Shown here piece by piece: positions 35,501 to 45,700 of a stretch of 64,000 nt of DNA. The notes under the pieces are model-generated. The model had not been told where the DNA came from. It searched no databases and was given only the letters and a program-made list of their open reading frames with translations. The stretch is from assembly GCA_007922195.1 (NCBI GenBank), contig ML681967.1, forward strand, positions 8,923,712-8,987,711. The letters run 5' to 3'. This DNA comes from Podocnemis expansa (taxonomy: Eukaryota > Chordata > Testudines > Podocnemididae). How positions within the stretch are numbered: the stretch's first letter is position 1; every line of letters starts with the position of its first letter. Made by a program: the position numbers and the translations under genes.

Positions 35501-36070
35501 GGAGCTTGTCTACTAATGTTCCTTGGGAAACATAAGTTATACAGGGTAAAGTCTGGTGGCAGTACCCATACATCTGAAAATCTTGGCATATCCTCCTCAT
35601 TTAGGTCCTTTCTCCTCTCCTCGTTCATTGCAGTTTGTTTTCCCCATTCTTGCCAAAAAATCTGTCTCTCTGCTGCCAGAAAGGGTCTAGCTATTACACC
35701 TCAACCAAGCTCTTTGTCCTTCCTCCAGGATTCCCTCCTGCATGACCATCTGGACGTCTCTCTGGAGCCTTCTCTCAATTATTGCTGTACCTTTACTCCT
35801 ACAGGTGTCAGCTGCCATTTTGTGTTCAGCTGAATCTACTTCAGAGGAAGTTCCCACTGTCTTTCTCCCTTTCTTTTTCTGTAACCCACTGACCAATGTG
35901 TGTTTTCCCCTGTGTTCATACCAAAGATGATGTGATTTGGTGACAGCCCTAGCTACAGAGCCTGACTGGGGCTGGAAAGACTTTTTTCTACTCCAGAAGT
36001 CTCTGGTATGAACCAAGAGGATGTTTTCCTTTAATCTAAGGACCGAAGCTCTGAAGTGGCTCTTTGTGCA
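35501..36070. other. unique DNA
   Basis: No exon or repeat recognised. Confidence 0.3.
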
Positions 36071-36074
36071 TGGA

Positions 36075-36268
36075 AACAGCAGGTAACCCGTCCTCCTTCA
36101 AGATGGGCTGCTCACATACATTCAGTGTTAGGTGACTATGTGCTGCAGCACACGATTGGTTGGAAGCTTTTTGCCCTAGCCTGTCAGAGCAGGGTCAACA
36201 GCCAATGCCCCCTGCAGCCAATCCTGTTGCTATATGTACGGCCCGACCCTGATCCTCCCCAGTCCCCT
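36075..36268 (-). repeat. DIRS copy 2 right inverted terminus
   Basis: TCCTTCAAGATGGGCTGCTC and CATACATTCAGTGTTAGG through CCCTGATCCTCCCCAGTCCC are the inverted counterpart of 42578-42752. Confidence 0.85.
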
Positions 36269-36311
36269 TTAAGTTGCCAACTCCGAATAGCAGGGACTGT
36301 AGAGGGGGGCA

Positions 36312-36410
36312 GTTCTGAATGTATGCGAGCAGCCCATCTCAAAGAAGGACAGTTATTGTTAAGTAGCCCACTGTTCTTCATGCACAGCGTGGATACATTC
36401 ATTATTAGCT
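36312..36410 (-). repeat. DIRS copy 2 internal complementary region
   Basis: The first part (CTGAATGTATGCGAGCAGCC to TAAGTAGCCCACTGTTC) is complementary to the outermost DNA near 36075-36130. The second part (TTCATGCACAGCGTGGATAC to ATTATTAGC) corresponds to the outer end near 42710-42752 read backwards. Same logic as copy 1. Confidence 0.85.
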
Positions 36411-38252
36411 GAATACTAGCCATAATGTGGACAGTAGGCAGAGTTGGAGTTTTCCACCTTCAGCATGGCTGTCCCCTTAAGGCGAGCTCCAAAAGCCTGG
36501 AAGAGCACCTGGAAAGCCTGCTGTTTAGCCTAACTGGAGGGGATATCCTTTTACTCTCCAGAGTCCCAGGAAAATGCTGAGCGATGGGACACGAGAGAGG
36601 CTATATGTTACCATGTGTTAGGGGTGAGAAGTATAATGCTGGCTATGCTAAGCCTAGAACCAGCTGTGGGAACTGAGAGAGTCTGATGGGCCAGGAGGCT
36701 TCTTCACCCCTGTAGCGATAACACTACACCTCTCAATTGTTCTACAAGCACTTCCCAGAACATCATTGAAGGCAAGTGAGCCATCCCTTCTGAAGGTGCG
36801 CATAGATACTGTACAGGTTATCCCCTCTACACCAGGGGCAATTGGTAGGTTGTCTTGTGGAAACTGGGCCCTGCTAACTGCTTTAGGAGAGTCTATCAAT
36901 AGTAGGTATGGTGCGAAATGTCAGGAGATGAGGAGGCTTCTGGTCAGGGAGACTTGTGAGGGAAGTCTGCCGCCTCCATTAAGGGTAGGATCTGATCCTT
37001 GGGCCTATTTGAATATCTTTAGGCCCTTCAGTCCCAACTGTGGTAGCAAAACTGCGGATGATGGGAAGCTGCAAAGACAGGCTAGCCACTCTTGAGGCAA
37101 AAGACTGACTCGTGCTTCCACCAAGAGTGTTGGGCAAAAGCCTATCCCACTCATTTTGGAAGGGAAGCAGCACTATGACCTTCGAGTATCACTAAGCGGG
37201 ATGGAAGACCACTAAGGAAAGGATCTAGTGGGGTGGTCCTGACAGAAGAGGGGTCACCTCAGGGGGAGCACTGAGGTAGCCTCGGGGACCCAGGGGTTAA
37301 TGGATGTTAGTCTGGAACCCTAAGAAAAAGATGCCCCCTTAGTTCACTCCATAGGTTGTGATAGTCGTGATCTGCACTATCTTGTGGTGCTAAGGTGGGG
37401 GGGTTGCGACTTTTAGGGATAATTCTGTTAGGATCCCTGGATATGAACTTAGTGTTGGTCCCTCCCTTAGGGTGGAAGCAAGCCCGGAGTGGTGAAGGAG
37501 GATTTACGAGAAAAAACCCAGAGAAATTGGAAAAAGGGAGGAGGGAAGATTTCCACCGCAGTCTGTTCCTTTTCCACTGGGAGGGTGCAAGTTGATCCCA
37601 GGACATTGAGATCGAGCTCCAAGGCAGCAAGGGACACCCCAATGAGTAGGGAGGAAATATGGCCAGTGGCTCGAGGGCCTTTACCTATACTAAGACTCCT
37701 TTGCACCTTATAGGAGGGGAAGCCAAGAGCTATACTGAGAAGCAAACCCCCCCCCAGACCTCTCGGGGAGCATACAGGGGCTCAAGGTCCCCAAATGCCT
37801 CTAGCAGTTAAGATAGGAACGGTCTAGGCTGAAGGGGATGAAGCCGGAGAATATCACCTAACCTACTCATGCCAGGGCCAGGCCCTGGTCACAAAGCATA
37901 CCCAGTGGTGTCCCAAGGAGTCTCCTAGGCATGAGTGAGGCTACCGTTCCCATTGGTCACTCAGTCCTATTGGAACAAATGAATTGGATCAATTGTCTCC
38001 TTATAGAAAAACCCCTGTAAAAGTGAGAACCTCTATCTCGCTTTGCTCAATTCGCAGATTGATATTGCCTCTTATAGACCTTAAGGAGACGGAATGGAGG
38101 AGGGGAACCATCAAGGGATCCCTTCAGCAGGTGAGGAGGGGACGCGGAGGTATGTCTGAGGAGGGAGAGGGTGACCGTATTGGAGTTGTATGGTCAAGAG
38201 CATATCAAGCATCTGGGACAGTCATCCTCCTGTGTTTCGAACACGCTTACCC
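36411..38252 (-). pseudogene. DIRS copy 2 interior, 3' part, decayed
   Basis: Expected place of reverse transcriptase/RNase H and recombinase. Minus-strand open pieces exist at 37307-37642 and 37467-37745; the latter has a LDLNVLGSTCTLPVEKEQ stretch that could be the post-YxDD 'LG' strand of a reverse transcriptase, but this is a guess and no catalytic motif was located. Confidence 0.4.
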
Positions 38253-38277
38253 AGAGGCTATGTCTACACACGGTTTT

Positions 38278-38356
38278 GTTATTTCGAAACAAGTTATTTC
38301 GATATAACTTATTTCGATATAACCTGTTATATCGAAATAACTTGTTTCGAAATAAC
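38278..38356. repeat. perfect 31-bp inverted repeat (TTCGAAA/TTCGATA hairpin)
   Basis: Arm 38278-38308 is the exact reverse complement of 38326-38356 with a 17-nt loop. Confidence 0.95.
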
Positions 38357-38381
38357 AAAATGGTGTCTTCAAAATAAGGGA

Positions 38382-38421
38382 GTGAAATAGCAGGTCCACA
38401 GTGTGGACCTGCTATTTCACT
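38382..38421. repeat. near-perfect palindrome
   Basis: GTGAAATAGCAGGTCCAC and GTGGACCTGCTATTTCAC flank a 3-nt centre. An extended second palindrome, CTGCAGGCACCCAC...GTGGGTGCCTGCAG, follows at about 38432-38490. Confidence 0.93.
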
Positions 38422-38627
38422 TGGGGAGGGGACTGCAGGCACCCACAGGGTGCAGTGCAAAGGTGCACTGCACCCCGTGGGTGCCTGCAGAGGGCTGCAG
38501 GCACCGCGCCTCACCTGGCGGGTGCCCGCAGCCCCCTGCAAGCACCCGCCAGGAGCGGGCAGCAGGGCACTGCGCCCCAGGGGCTTTAAAGCTCCTGCTG
38601 CCCCCCAAGCTGGCGGAGTGGCCGCGC

Positions 38628-39027
38628 NNNNNNNNNNNNNNNNNNNNNNNNNNNNNNNNNNNNNNNNNNNNNNNNNNNNNNNNNNNNNNNNNNNNNNNNN
38701 NNNNNNNNNNNNNNNNNNNNNNNNNNNNNNNNNNNNNNNNNNNNNNNNNNNNNNNNNNNNNNNNNNNNNNNNNNNNNNNNNNNNNNNNNNNNNNNNNNNN
38801 NNNNNNNNNNNNNNNNNNNNNNNNNNNNNNNNNNNNNNNNNNNNNNNNNNNNNNNNNNNNNNNNNNNNNNNNNNNNNNNNNNNNNNNNNNNNNNNNNNNN
38901 NNNNNNNNNNNNNNNNNNNNNNNNNNNNNNNNNNNNNNNNNNNNNNNNNNNNNNNNNNNNNNNNNNNNNNNNNNNNNNNNNNNNNNNNNNNNNNNNNNNN
39001 NNNNNNNNNNNNNNNNNNNNNNNNNNN
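38628..39027. other. assembly gap, 400 N
   Basis: Exactly 400 ambiguous bases, a conventional gap placeholder. It lies in the GC-rich hairpin interior of the nested DNA transposon, so the true length is unknown. Confidence 0.99.
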
Positions 39028-39218
39028 TCGAAACAACCGTTTCGAAACAACGCTCTGTCGAAAGGCAACGAGGTTTAGCTTCTTTCGAAAGGACCACAGC
39101 CATTTCGAAAGAAGCGGTTTGCTTCTTTCGAAATGGCCGTGCGTCGTGTGGCCATGCCATTCCTTATTTCGAAATAACCTCTGTTGTTTCGAAATAAGGA
39201 CTGTGTGTGGACATACCC

Positions 39219-40740
39219 AGAGAGTGATAAGGTAGCGAACAGGATGGAGAGGTGCCTGCTTATGGCAACCCCGAGGGCAGGCATGCCCTTCCGCTTTTAA
39301 CTGAGGGGAAGCCTCCTCTCCACTGGACCCCTGTGGGGCTCCTGCAGGAAGAGAGAAATGGGGGGGCCTTAGATGAACAGTAGGAATTGGAAAACACCCA
39401 GAGATTTTACCCCTCTGATGAAAAAAGGGATAACTCCTACCAGAGGGCAGAGGTAGTCAGATGGATTTGCCCAGATGGTACACCATAAGAGAAGTAGAGA
39501 TTAGGGAATGTCAGCAAGGTATCCCTAACTTGTAAATACCATAGGAAAAAACCCCAGGGTTTTTTGGGGAGGCCTCGCTGAAGGGAAGAGAGGAGAGATC
39601 CTTAAGTGGGCAACACCAGGGGTGCCGACTGATTGGTGTCGTGGTTGCTTGGTCCCTGTTTCCCTTAAACAGGAAACTGCAGAGTGAAAAGGAAGGGTGG
39701 GGGGGTAGGATGTACATCACGTGCCCAGAAAACATATAGAAAACTGCCCCAAGAGAACAAACAAATGTTCACCTAATAATATGGTGGTGGATGGCCCTGT
39801 TGATCTGTGAGGGTGATTGGGGCTATCTGGGTCGTTCTTGCAGCTGCATTCCCTCATGGTAGCAGGAGGAATACTTGAAAAAGGGGGCCTTTGAGGATCC
39901 TCCCATAGGACTACAGGGTGCTATGAGGGCCCCATTGTTCATGCGTTGAGGCCATATAGGGTTGGCCGTAAGGATTGGAAAGGCTAAGCTGTGACTCTCC
40001 AGTTCGGCATATCTCCTTATCTTGGCCTTCCTAATAATAACTGATCCACGCTCTGGCGAGTGCTGGGGTCTGGACAGAGTGATGGTTCTTGAAGTTTTAG
40101 TCATTGGAATTTGTGAGACTGTGAGAAGATGAGGAAGGGAGGTATATAGGTACATGTTCGAAACATGTCAGCCTTTCCTAAACCTTGAGGGAAGCTGTAT
40201 AGACAGAATAAGACCCCAGACGGCTGAGAGGGGATGATCTGTCAAGAGTGCTCAGAACTGGTCTGCAGGCTTACGCCTGTCTGGCTGTGAGGCAAAGATA
40301 TGCTGTGAAAAGGTGCTCCAACGTGCAGGGATATGGAAGTCTAGGGACAACGTGTAGGGATATGACTGGTTAGCTAGCTCTCTAACTTAGGGAGGGCTTG
40401 TATGAAAAAACAGATGGTGCTTCCTGCCCCTTAGTTTCAGGAGGGCCATCTATAGGAACACCGCTGCTAAATTCCATAGGATTGTAGGCAGGATAAAAGG
40501 ATGGCAGAGGGAGGTTAGGGTGGTGTGCACCCGAGGTGGGCTTTCACAAGAGAGCCCAGCATTTTAAAGAAGGGATGCCCATGCAGGCAAGGATTCTGGG
40601 TCCCCGAGGGGCTGATCTTGTTCCCCACCTGGTTGAGAGGATCTAGAGTGTTGCCTTTTGCATTCCCTGTGATGGTGCGGGCTAGAAGAACAACTACGTG
40701 TTTGAGACAGGAGCATGCCCAAAGATTGAAGGTCTGATGT
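39219..40740 (-). pseudogene. DIRS copy 2 interior, middle part
   Basis: Minus-strand frames such as 39823-40155 and 39511-39735 survive as pieces. No motif that I can name. Composition matches the rest of the element. Confidence 0.4.
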
Positions 40741-40744
40741 GGGG

Positions 40745-42151
40745 TCCCTTGCACCATTAATAGGAGGTCTGTGTCCTCCGCAAATAAGGACCGTTCCTTG
40801 AAAGGGAGGTCCTGGATGGCCTATTGAGTGTCTTGAGGCAAGCCTGCCTCCTGTAGCCATGCCGCATGTCTCATAACAATAGCCGAGGCTATCCCTCAGC
40901 TTGCTGTGTCTGAGGCATCCCATGAAGCTAGGAGCGAGTGTTGGGATGCCAGCAAGCCCTCCTCTAGGAGGGTTTCATAATCTTCCCTATGTTCCTGGGA
41001 AAGGAGGTCTCTAAACCTTTTTAAAGAGTCCAATATGTCCAGGGTATATCTACCCACCAGCTCCTGGTGGCTAGCTATGCAGAGCTGGAAGGCAAAGGTT
41101 GACTACACCTTTCTGCCCAGGACCTCCAGCTGTCTAGCTTCTCTGGATCTTGGCATGGGATCCAGGGAGGTGTGTATTCCACTCCCTAGGGTGGCTTCAA
41201 TTACCTGGGGACTCTGACTCAGGTGATGGATAAGGAAGGGAAAGCCCTCCGGTGGGACCTGGTACTTGTGTGCTGCTATGTCCAACACTGGAGGGATGGA
41301 GGCATGACTTTGCCAGCAGGATCTGGTGATGTCATGTATGCCAGGGTGCCATGACACTGCTAATAACATCCAGGAGAGATGTTAAATCTGGGTCGAATAA
41401 GGGGTCCTTGTCCCCCCAATGGGCTCAACCTCTTTGCCTGTGTGGGCAGTTACCTGGTGTAGAAGGTCAAAGTGTGCCATGGTGTCCTCCCTATATGACC
41501 CTGGCTTGGGGTTCAGTGTCCTATCTGGGTTTAAGTGCATGGTCCTGGACTCTTCGGTACTGTGGTGAGTCTGCTGTAATGGGATTTCTCTTGGTACCAA
41601 CCATTCATGAGGTCAGTACTGATAGGCACTCGGTGCTGGTGACTTTCCCCAAGCTTGTCTGCTCCTTTTGGAGGAGGGCTTGACTCAGTGCCAGGCTGCG
41701 TAGGTAGCGCTGGTGATGTAGTGACGCTACAGTGCTGGGGAGAAGTCAAGCCTGATCTAGGATGCTTTAGAGTAGGGCCTGGGGCGATGCCACCCAGTGT
41801 TCTTGGAGGAGCTTTGCCTTGCTGTATTGGGGACCTTGGCAGCATGCTAGGTGCAGGAGAGCGGTGCCGTTCTAACAGAGTCCACTTTCCCGAAAGGAAA
41901 GCAGACTTTCCTCTTTGCATAGGGATCTTTGGAGGGGTAGGCACAGGCAGGAGCAGAAGAGCCTTTGCTGCCTCAAAAGCCTCCGGAGTGGTAGGGATCT
42001 GCACTGTCTCCTGCCCCTGGTGCCAAGAAGGGCCAGGGTGGGGAGAGCTAGATTGAAAGGTGCACTTCGGCACCAATGTTGACGCTGACTGTGTTGTCTT
42101 CTGCTCCCAAGGGGAGCGGCACTGAGAGGGCTCCGGTGCCGACCTTGCACG
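40745..42151 (-). pseudogene. DIRS copy 2 gag-like, central and C-terminal part, broken
   Basis: Minus-strand 41531-42076 encodes FEAAKALLLLPVP and QRGKSAFLS, close to copy 1. Near 40760-41030 the minus strand encodes LLASQHSLLASWDASDTAS, HAAWLQEAGLPQDTQ, then IQDLPFKERSLFAEDTD, the same C-terminal pattern as copy 1 (WLQ, then LPF....LF). In-frame stops interrupt it in at least two places (one after DTAS, one after DTQ). Confidence 0.8.
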
Positions 42152-42529
42152 TCATACGGGTGCCAAAGGCAACTCCAATACTCCAGAGATAGGCTGCTGT
42201 GCTTGCTCCAGGGCCAACACACGGCGCCTTTGCTCCCTGTCTTTCAGTGTCCTCAGCTTGAAGAATTGACAGATGGAGCAGTTGGTGGCCTGGTGAGGCT
42301 CGCCCAGGCACCAAAGGCACTTCTCGTGGGGGTCATCCCGTGGGAAGACCTTGCTGCAAGAGGCACAGGGTTTGAAGCCTGGCATCTTAGGCAGCTGTTG
42401 GGAGTGATCTTCCAGCTCCGCCCTCGCATGTTCTGTAGAAGCGCCGGTTCTTGGTGAAACGATGTCCACAAACTGGTCCTCTAATCTAAACAAGTGACTC
42501 ATACAATGAGAAATGACAGGCACTTGCAT
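42152..42529 (-). pseudogene. DIRS copy 2 gag N-terminal part with zinc-binding cluster
   Basis: The 125-residue frame carries C55-x2-C58, then H68, C71-x2-C74-L-G, H79, C84-x2-C87, followed by a basic run KLRTLKDREQRRR. The CLG..H....C..C..F spacing is typical of ORF1 (gag-like) of vertebrate DIRS elements, where it probably binds nucleic acid. Open on its own but cut off from the rest of gag, so non-functional as a gag protein. The start at residue 1 is arbitrary; the real start would be inside or next to the left terminus. Confidence 0.8.
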
Positions 42530-42577
42530 TCACAAGAAGAGGGCTGTCCCGAGACTGTAACTGAGGGTGGAAAAAGG

Positions 42578-42752
42578 AACTGGGGAGGATCAGCATCAGG
42601 GCTATGTATATCGCCACGGGAGTGGCCAGAGGGGCATTGGCTACCGACCCTGCTCTGACAGGCTAGGGTGAAAAGCTTCCAACCAATCATGCGCTGTGGC
42701 ACGTAGACACCTAATACTGAATGTATCCAAGCAGCGCTTGAAGAAGAACATG
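42578..42752 (+). repeat. DIRS copy 2 left inverted terminus
   Basis: Inverted counterpart of 36075-36268; outer end reads CTGAATGTATCCAAGCAGCG then CTTGAAGAAGAAC. Confidence 0.85.
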
Positions 42753-42854
42753 ACACTTCTTCCAGTCCCTCGCTGGTCACCCAGGCATACTGGAGTTAGT
42801 CCCGGCTAACTTCTCTCTGGGAGCTGACTGGTTTACTTCTACAGGCAGTGCATA

Positions 42855-44191
42855 TGTAAGGGGACTTGTAGCCCCTTACTGAAAGTGAATGGGCTTTTTT
42901 GATTTTTAATTGGTCATTCCATCTGAGAAGCAGGACCCTGAAACAGCCAGCCACAGGGCCAGTGGGAGAGGCCAGTGTTCTAGGATGGTCTGATTGACTG
43001 GGTGGATGGGCCAATGAGGGAGCCAGGAGAGTGCTCTCCCACCCCCTGACCAGAAAGTGCAGGCTGGAGAAACCCTGGGCAAGCCAGAGTGTGTGGGGGG
43101 CTGAGCTAAGGAGGAAGCACTTGTAGAGTTTTAGGGGAAATTATAATCCAACAATGAGAGGCAGTATTTTCAGAGCTGTGTAAAGAGTCTTTATTGAAAG
43201 AGAACTGAGAGAGAAAGGACCCGACAGACAGGTTTCCCTAGCACCTAAAGGACCCTCCCATTTATCACTATGACAACCCCAATGACTCTAGGTAGTCCAA
43301 AACACCACAGCACTGAGCAGCTGGGACCCAGAAAACCCAGACAAGAGAGCCAGGTTGAGCTGATTTGTGCAGAGCAGATCCATAGCAGCTGAACCAGCAG
43401 AGCAGAGCAGAGCTGGAGCCAGAGACAGAGCCAGAGCCAGAGTCGTCTGGAGCTGGGTACAGAAGGCCAGAGAAGGAGCCCAAGGCAGTGAGGTGATTAG
43501 TGCAGACCCATGGCAGGAGAAGCAGAGGAGCCTGAGGAGTACCCCAAAGATCCACAGTGAAGCAGGGCAGGGCTGGGAGCCAGGACTGGAAACCATCTGG
43601 AGCTGGGTGCGGTGAGCAGCTGGGGAACAGTGAAGGCAGGGTAACACTAGGAGGAACGGCCCTGCCCCTGGAGCCTCAAGCCAGGCCTGGGCAGAGGGCC
43701 TGCAACATGGAAAACAGACTGGGACTGTCCCTAACACCCCAGAGACACTGTGTGTAGTGCCCCTGTGCCAGGAGGTGGTACTGGGGGGTTCACTTTTCAC
43801 CTTTCTCTGCTTTTCTCTATTTTCTTATTAGGTTATATTTTATTTCTGTGTGCTTAAATAAATTGTATTACTTAAAACTATATATAGTGACTGGTGGGCC
43901 AGGAGAGCACTCAGTGTAGTCAGCACTCCAGAGTGGGGCACCCTAGCCCTGTCCTAAGTGACCATGATAAAATTGAGGGTTGAGCCACCAGAAGTTCTGG
44001 GGTCCAGCCTTATTGGGTTTATAGGGACTCCTCCACACAAAAGATTGGGAGGGGAGCCTTTGAGTTCAGGCAGGCCTTTGGGTAAAGAAAGTGGCAGCAA
44101 GGACCCAGATCCTTTTGCTACTCACCTTCTCTGGGGTGGTAAGCAAGCCTGGAAAGTTCCCCACAATAGCATGTTCCTTCCCCCGCTTACA
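42855..44191 (+). mobile_element. LTR, family 2, copy 2
   Basis: Begins TGTAAGGGGACTTGTAGC and ends TTCCCCCGCTTACA. It aligns with copy 1 from end to end, apart from the 2.1-kb hAT of copy 1 and a 188-bp solo LTR here. AATAAA at 43857-43862 matches the signal of copy 1. Flanks CATA and GATT do not match, so the duplication is lost or this is not a simple integration. Same orientation as copy 1, about 11 kb apart, but the DNA between them is not proviral. Confidence 0.78.
43122..43309 (-). mobile_element. 188-bp solo LTR inside LTR family 2 copy 2
   Basis: On the minus strand it starts TGTGGTGTTTTGGACTACC and ends CCCCTAAAACTCTACA. AATAAA appears at 43190-43195 (read TTTATT on plus), followed by the U5-like end. 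A 5-bp duplication GCACT (43117-43121 and 43310-43314) flanks it, and the empty site GAAGCACTAAGCAG is present in copy 1 of the host LTR. Short for an LTR, so it may be a trimmed or nonautonomous family. Confidence 0.85.
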
Positions 44192-44224
44192 GATTGCCCC
44201 CGATTGTCAGAAATGGACTCTCAG

Positions 44225-44830
44225 AAATACAGTGCTAGCTCAAACAAGAAGACTCCTGTGACACTTTAAAGACTAAGATTTTTTTTTGTTGGCTCCAACC
44301 CGCTTTGTCAGATGCATGAATTGGAAACTACAGTTGAGAGGTATATATACACATGCCAGGGTGGAGGAGGGCAAGTGTTAGCAAAGTCAGTTCAAAGAGC
44401 AGATAGGGCCCATTCACCCCAGTTGATCAAGGGGAGAGAATGTGTGAACAGAACAATCACTTTTTGTAATGTGTTAACCATTTCAAGTTCCTGTTCAGAC
44501 CCACTCTGATTGTGTCCAGTTTGCAGATTAGCTCCAACTCTGAAGTTTCATGCTGAAGTCTGTTTCTGAAGTTTCTTTGTTGAAGTACAGAAACTTTCAG
44601 GTCTGCCACTGAGTGTCCAGGGACATTGAAGTGTTCTCCTACTGGTTTATGGATGTTGCCATTTTTTATGTCCGACTCGTGTCCATTTATCCTTTTGCTC
44701 AGGGACAGTCTGGTCTGGCCAATGTACATGGCAGAGGGGCATTGCTGCCACATGATAGCATATACCATATTAGTGGATGTGCAGGTGAATGAGCACCTGA
44801 TGGCGTGGCTGGGACCTGTGACACCATAGA
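44225..44830 (-). mobile_element. Penelope-like element, 3' half with GIY-YIG domain
   Basis: From right to left: an open frame whose start is lost near 44830 where a MITE begins, the GIY-YIG domain (44457-44768), a spacer of about 200 bp, and the tail GTCTTTAAAGTGTCACAGG near 44260. This order identifies the tail repeat scattered over the window as the 3' end of a PLE. Confidence 0.85.
44457..44830 (-). pseudogene. GIY-YIG endonuclease domain of a Penelope-like element, 5'-truncated
   Basis: PLE proteins consist of a reverse transcriptase followed by a C-terminal GIY-YIG nuclease that nicks the target. In the 103 residues from the first Met, V2-Y3 stands at the GIY position, Y15-I-G17 forms the YIG motif, then R26 and H30 in SKRINGH, H46 and H52 in GEHFNVPGH, and E77/E79 in SELELI. 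The frame stays open further upstream (to about 44830) as GPSHAIRCSFTCTSTN, which includes the Cys-rich stretch before the domain. No reverse transcriptase in the window: the frame is cut by the MITE at 44.85 kb. Key nuclease residues appear intact, but without the polymerase it is a dead fragment. Confidence 0.85.
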
Positions 44831-44846
44831 ACTGAGGATCAAACTA

Positions 44847-45018
44847 TGGGCTTAGTTCAAACTTACCAGCAGGTCTTACTAGTCTGAACTAAGCTTTCAT
44901 TAGTTCAAATTAAGGAATTCCTTAGTCTGAAATAGTGAAAACCTAGTGTAGACAGGTACTAAGTTAGTTCGACTTAAGCCTTCTTAATTCAAACTAACTT
45001 GCAAGTGTAGACATACCC
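44847..45018. mobile_element. MITE, partial copy of the 10.2-kb element
   Basis: CAGCAGGTCTTACTAGTCTG, GGTACTAAGTTAGTTCGACT and AACTTGCAAGTGTAGACATA align with 10.46-10.61 kb in order. The left half is missing. It ends CATACCC followed by TTA. Confidence 0.8.
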
Positions 45019-45030
45019 TTAATCTATAAG

Positions 45031-45090
45031 GTGCTGCAGAATTCTCATTTCTGTTGTACACAGACTAACATGGTTACCCCTCTGGAAAGT
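45031..45090 (+). mobile_element. PLE outer tail end
   Basis: GTACACAGACTAACATGGTT and ACCCCTCTGGAA match the end of the tail at 13.48-13.51 kb. Separated from the GIY-YIG piece by the MITE. Confidence 0.65.
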
Positions 45091-45359
45091 ACTAACTCAT
45101 AAATCCTGAGCCATCAATCAGTCATGCACATGCATCCTCCCACCTCCAGCTGACAGATGCTGCGTGAGTATAACTGCAACCAAGACTTGCCCCAGTTAGT
45201 ATAGCTTTTTGGTCTCTATTCACATGGCTTATTCATAGATGCCTAATTCCAAAGGGGCAGTCGTGGAGAACAAAGAAACCAGTTGCTGAGCACTTCCATC
45301 TTCCTAATCACTCGATGATGGATTTGTTAATGACTGTCGTTAGAGATGTACCTGGGACA

Positions 45360-45700
45360 TCAAGACTCCAAAGAGAAACAGCTGAACTCGAATTAATATG
45401 CAAGCTAAATTCTGTGAAAGCAGGACTCAATCGAGATTATGGGTTCTTTTCACATTACAAAGGGTAATTTGACTTCAGGTTTCCCATTCTTTAAGCCTGT
45501 AAACTGCTCTGATTTGCTGTTACTTTATGACCTGATCCTATGTTTTACACCCCCTTGCATTTAGTTTCATTCCTTTCTGTAAGTTCACCCATCTTCGAAG
45601 CATCTGAGGAAGTGGGATCTTCTCCCACGAAAGCTCATGCAAAGAATAAATCTGTTAGTCTTAAAGTGCTACACAACTGCTTGCTGTTTTTTTAGTTCAG
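45360..45700 (+). mobile_element. Penelope-like element 3' end, sense
   Basis: About 45369-45467 encodes ETAELELICKLNSVKAGLNR, then DYGFFSHYKG and a stop, closely like the end of the GIY-YIG frame at 44.5 kb (SELELICKLDTIRVGLNR). The spacer (TTTGACTTCAGGTTTCCCAT, TTACTTTATGACCTGATCCT) aligns with 0.72-0.83 kb reversed. Tail TCTGTTAGTCTTAAAGTGCT at about 45650. Confidence 0.85.

Larger units (their letters stand above)
38256..39218. mobile_element. TTCGAA palindromic DNA transposon nested in DIRS copy 2
   Basis: Left end GGCTATGTCTACACAC and right end GTGTGTGGACATACCC are inverted. The flanking words AGA (38253-38255) and AGA (39219-39221), or CCAGAG on both sides depending on where the end is set, are the likely target duplication. 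The inside is packed with TTATTTCGAAATAA words and long hairpins and includes the 400-base gap. No coding; the X-filled open frames across the gap are meaningless. Confidence 0.85.
36075..42752 (-). mobile_element. DIRS-type retrotransposon, copy 2, antisense
   Basis: Termini 36075-36268 and 42578-42752 are inverted repeats (GATTGGTTGGAAGCTTTTT near 36150; AAAAGCTTCCAACCAATC near 42670). An internal complementary region lies at 36312-36410, just inside the plus-strand left end, so the element reads right to left. A gag-like frame with a zinc-binding cluster lies at the expected 5' side. Without the nested 963-bp DNA transposon it is about 5.7 kb, a normal full DIRS size. Terminal sequences are related to copy 1 but clearly diverged, so the copies belong to different subfamilies. 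Reverse transcriptase and recombinase were not recognised with confidence. Confidence 0.88.

Noticed and set aside
37467..37745. Reverse transcriptase fragment in DIRS copy 2
   Set aside because: Only a vague LG-strand likeness; no YxDD-type motif located, so not annotated as such.
38194..39235. Long open frames of 160-280 codons spanning the gap
   Set aside because: They are long only because 400 N are translated as X; flanks are palindromic transposon DNA.
28780..44191. Provirus bounded by the two family 2 LTRs
   Set aside because: The DNA between them contains another solo LTR with its own target duplication and a DIRS element but no retroviral gag-pol-env; the two LTRs have different flanks.
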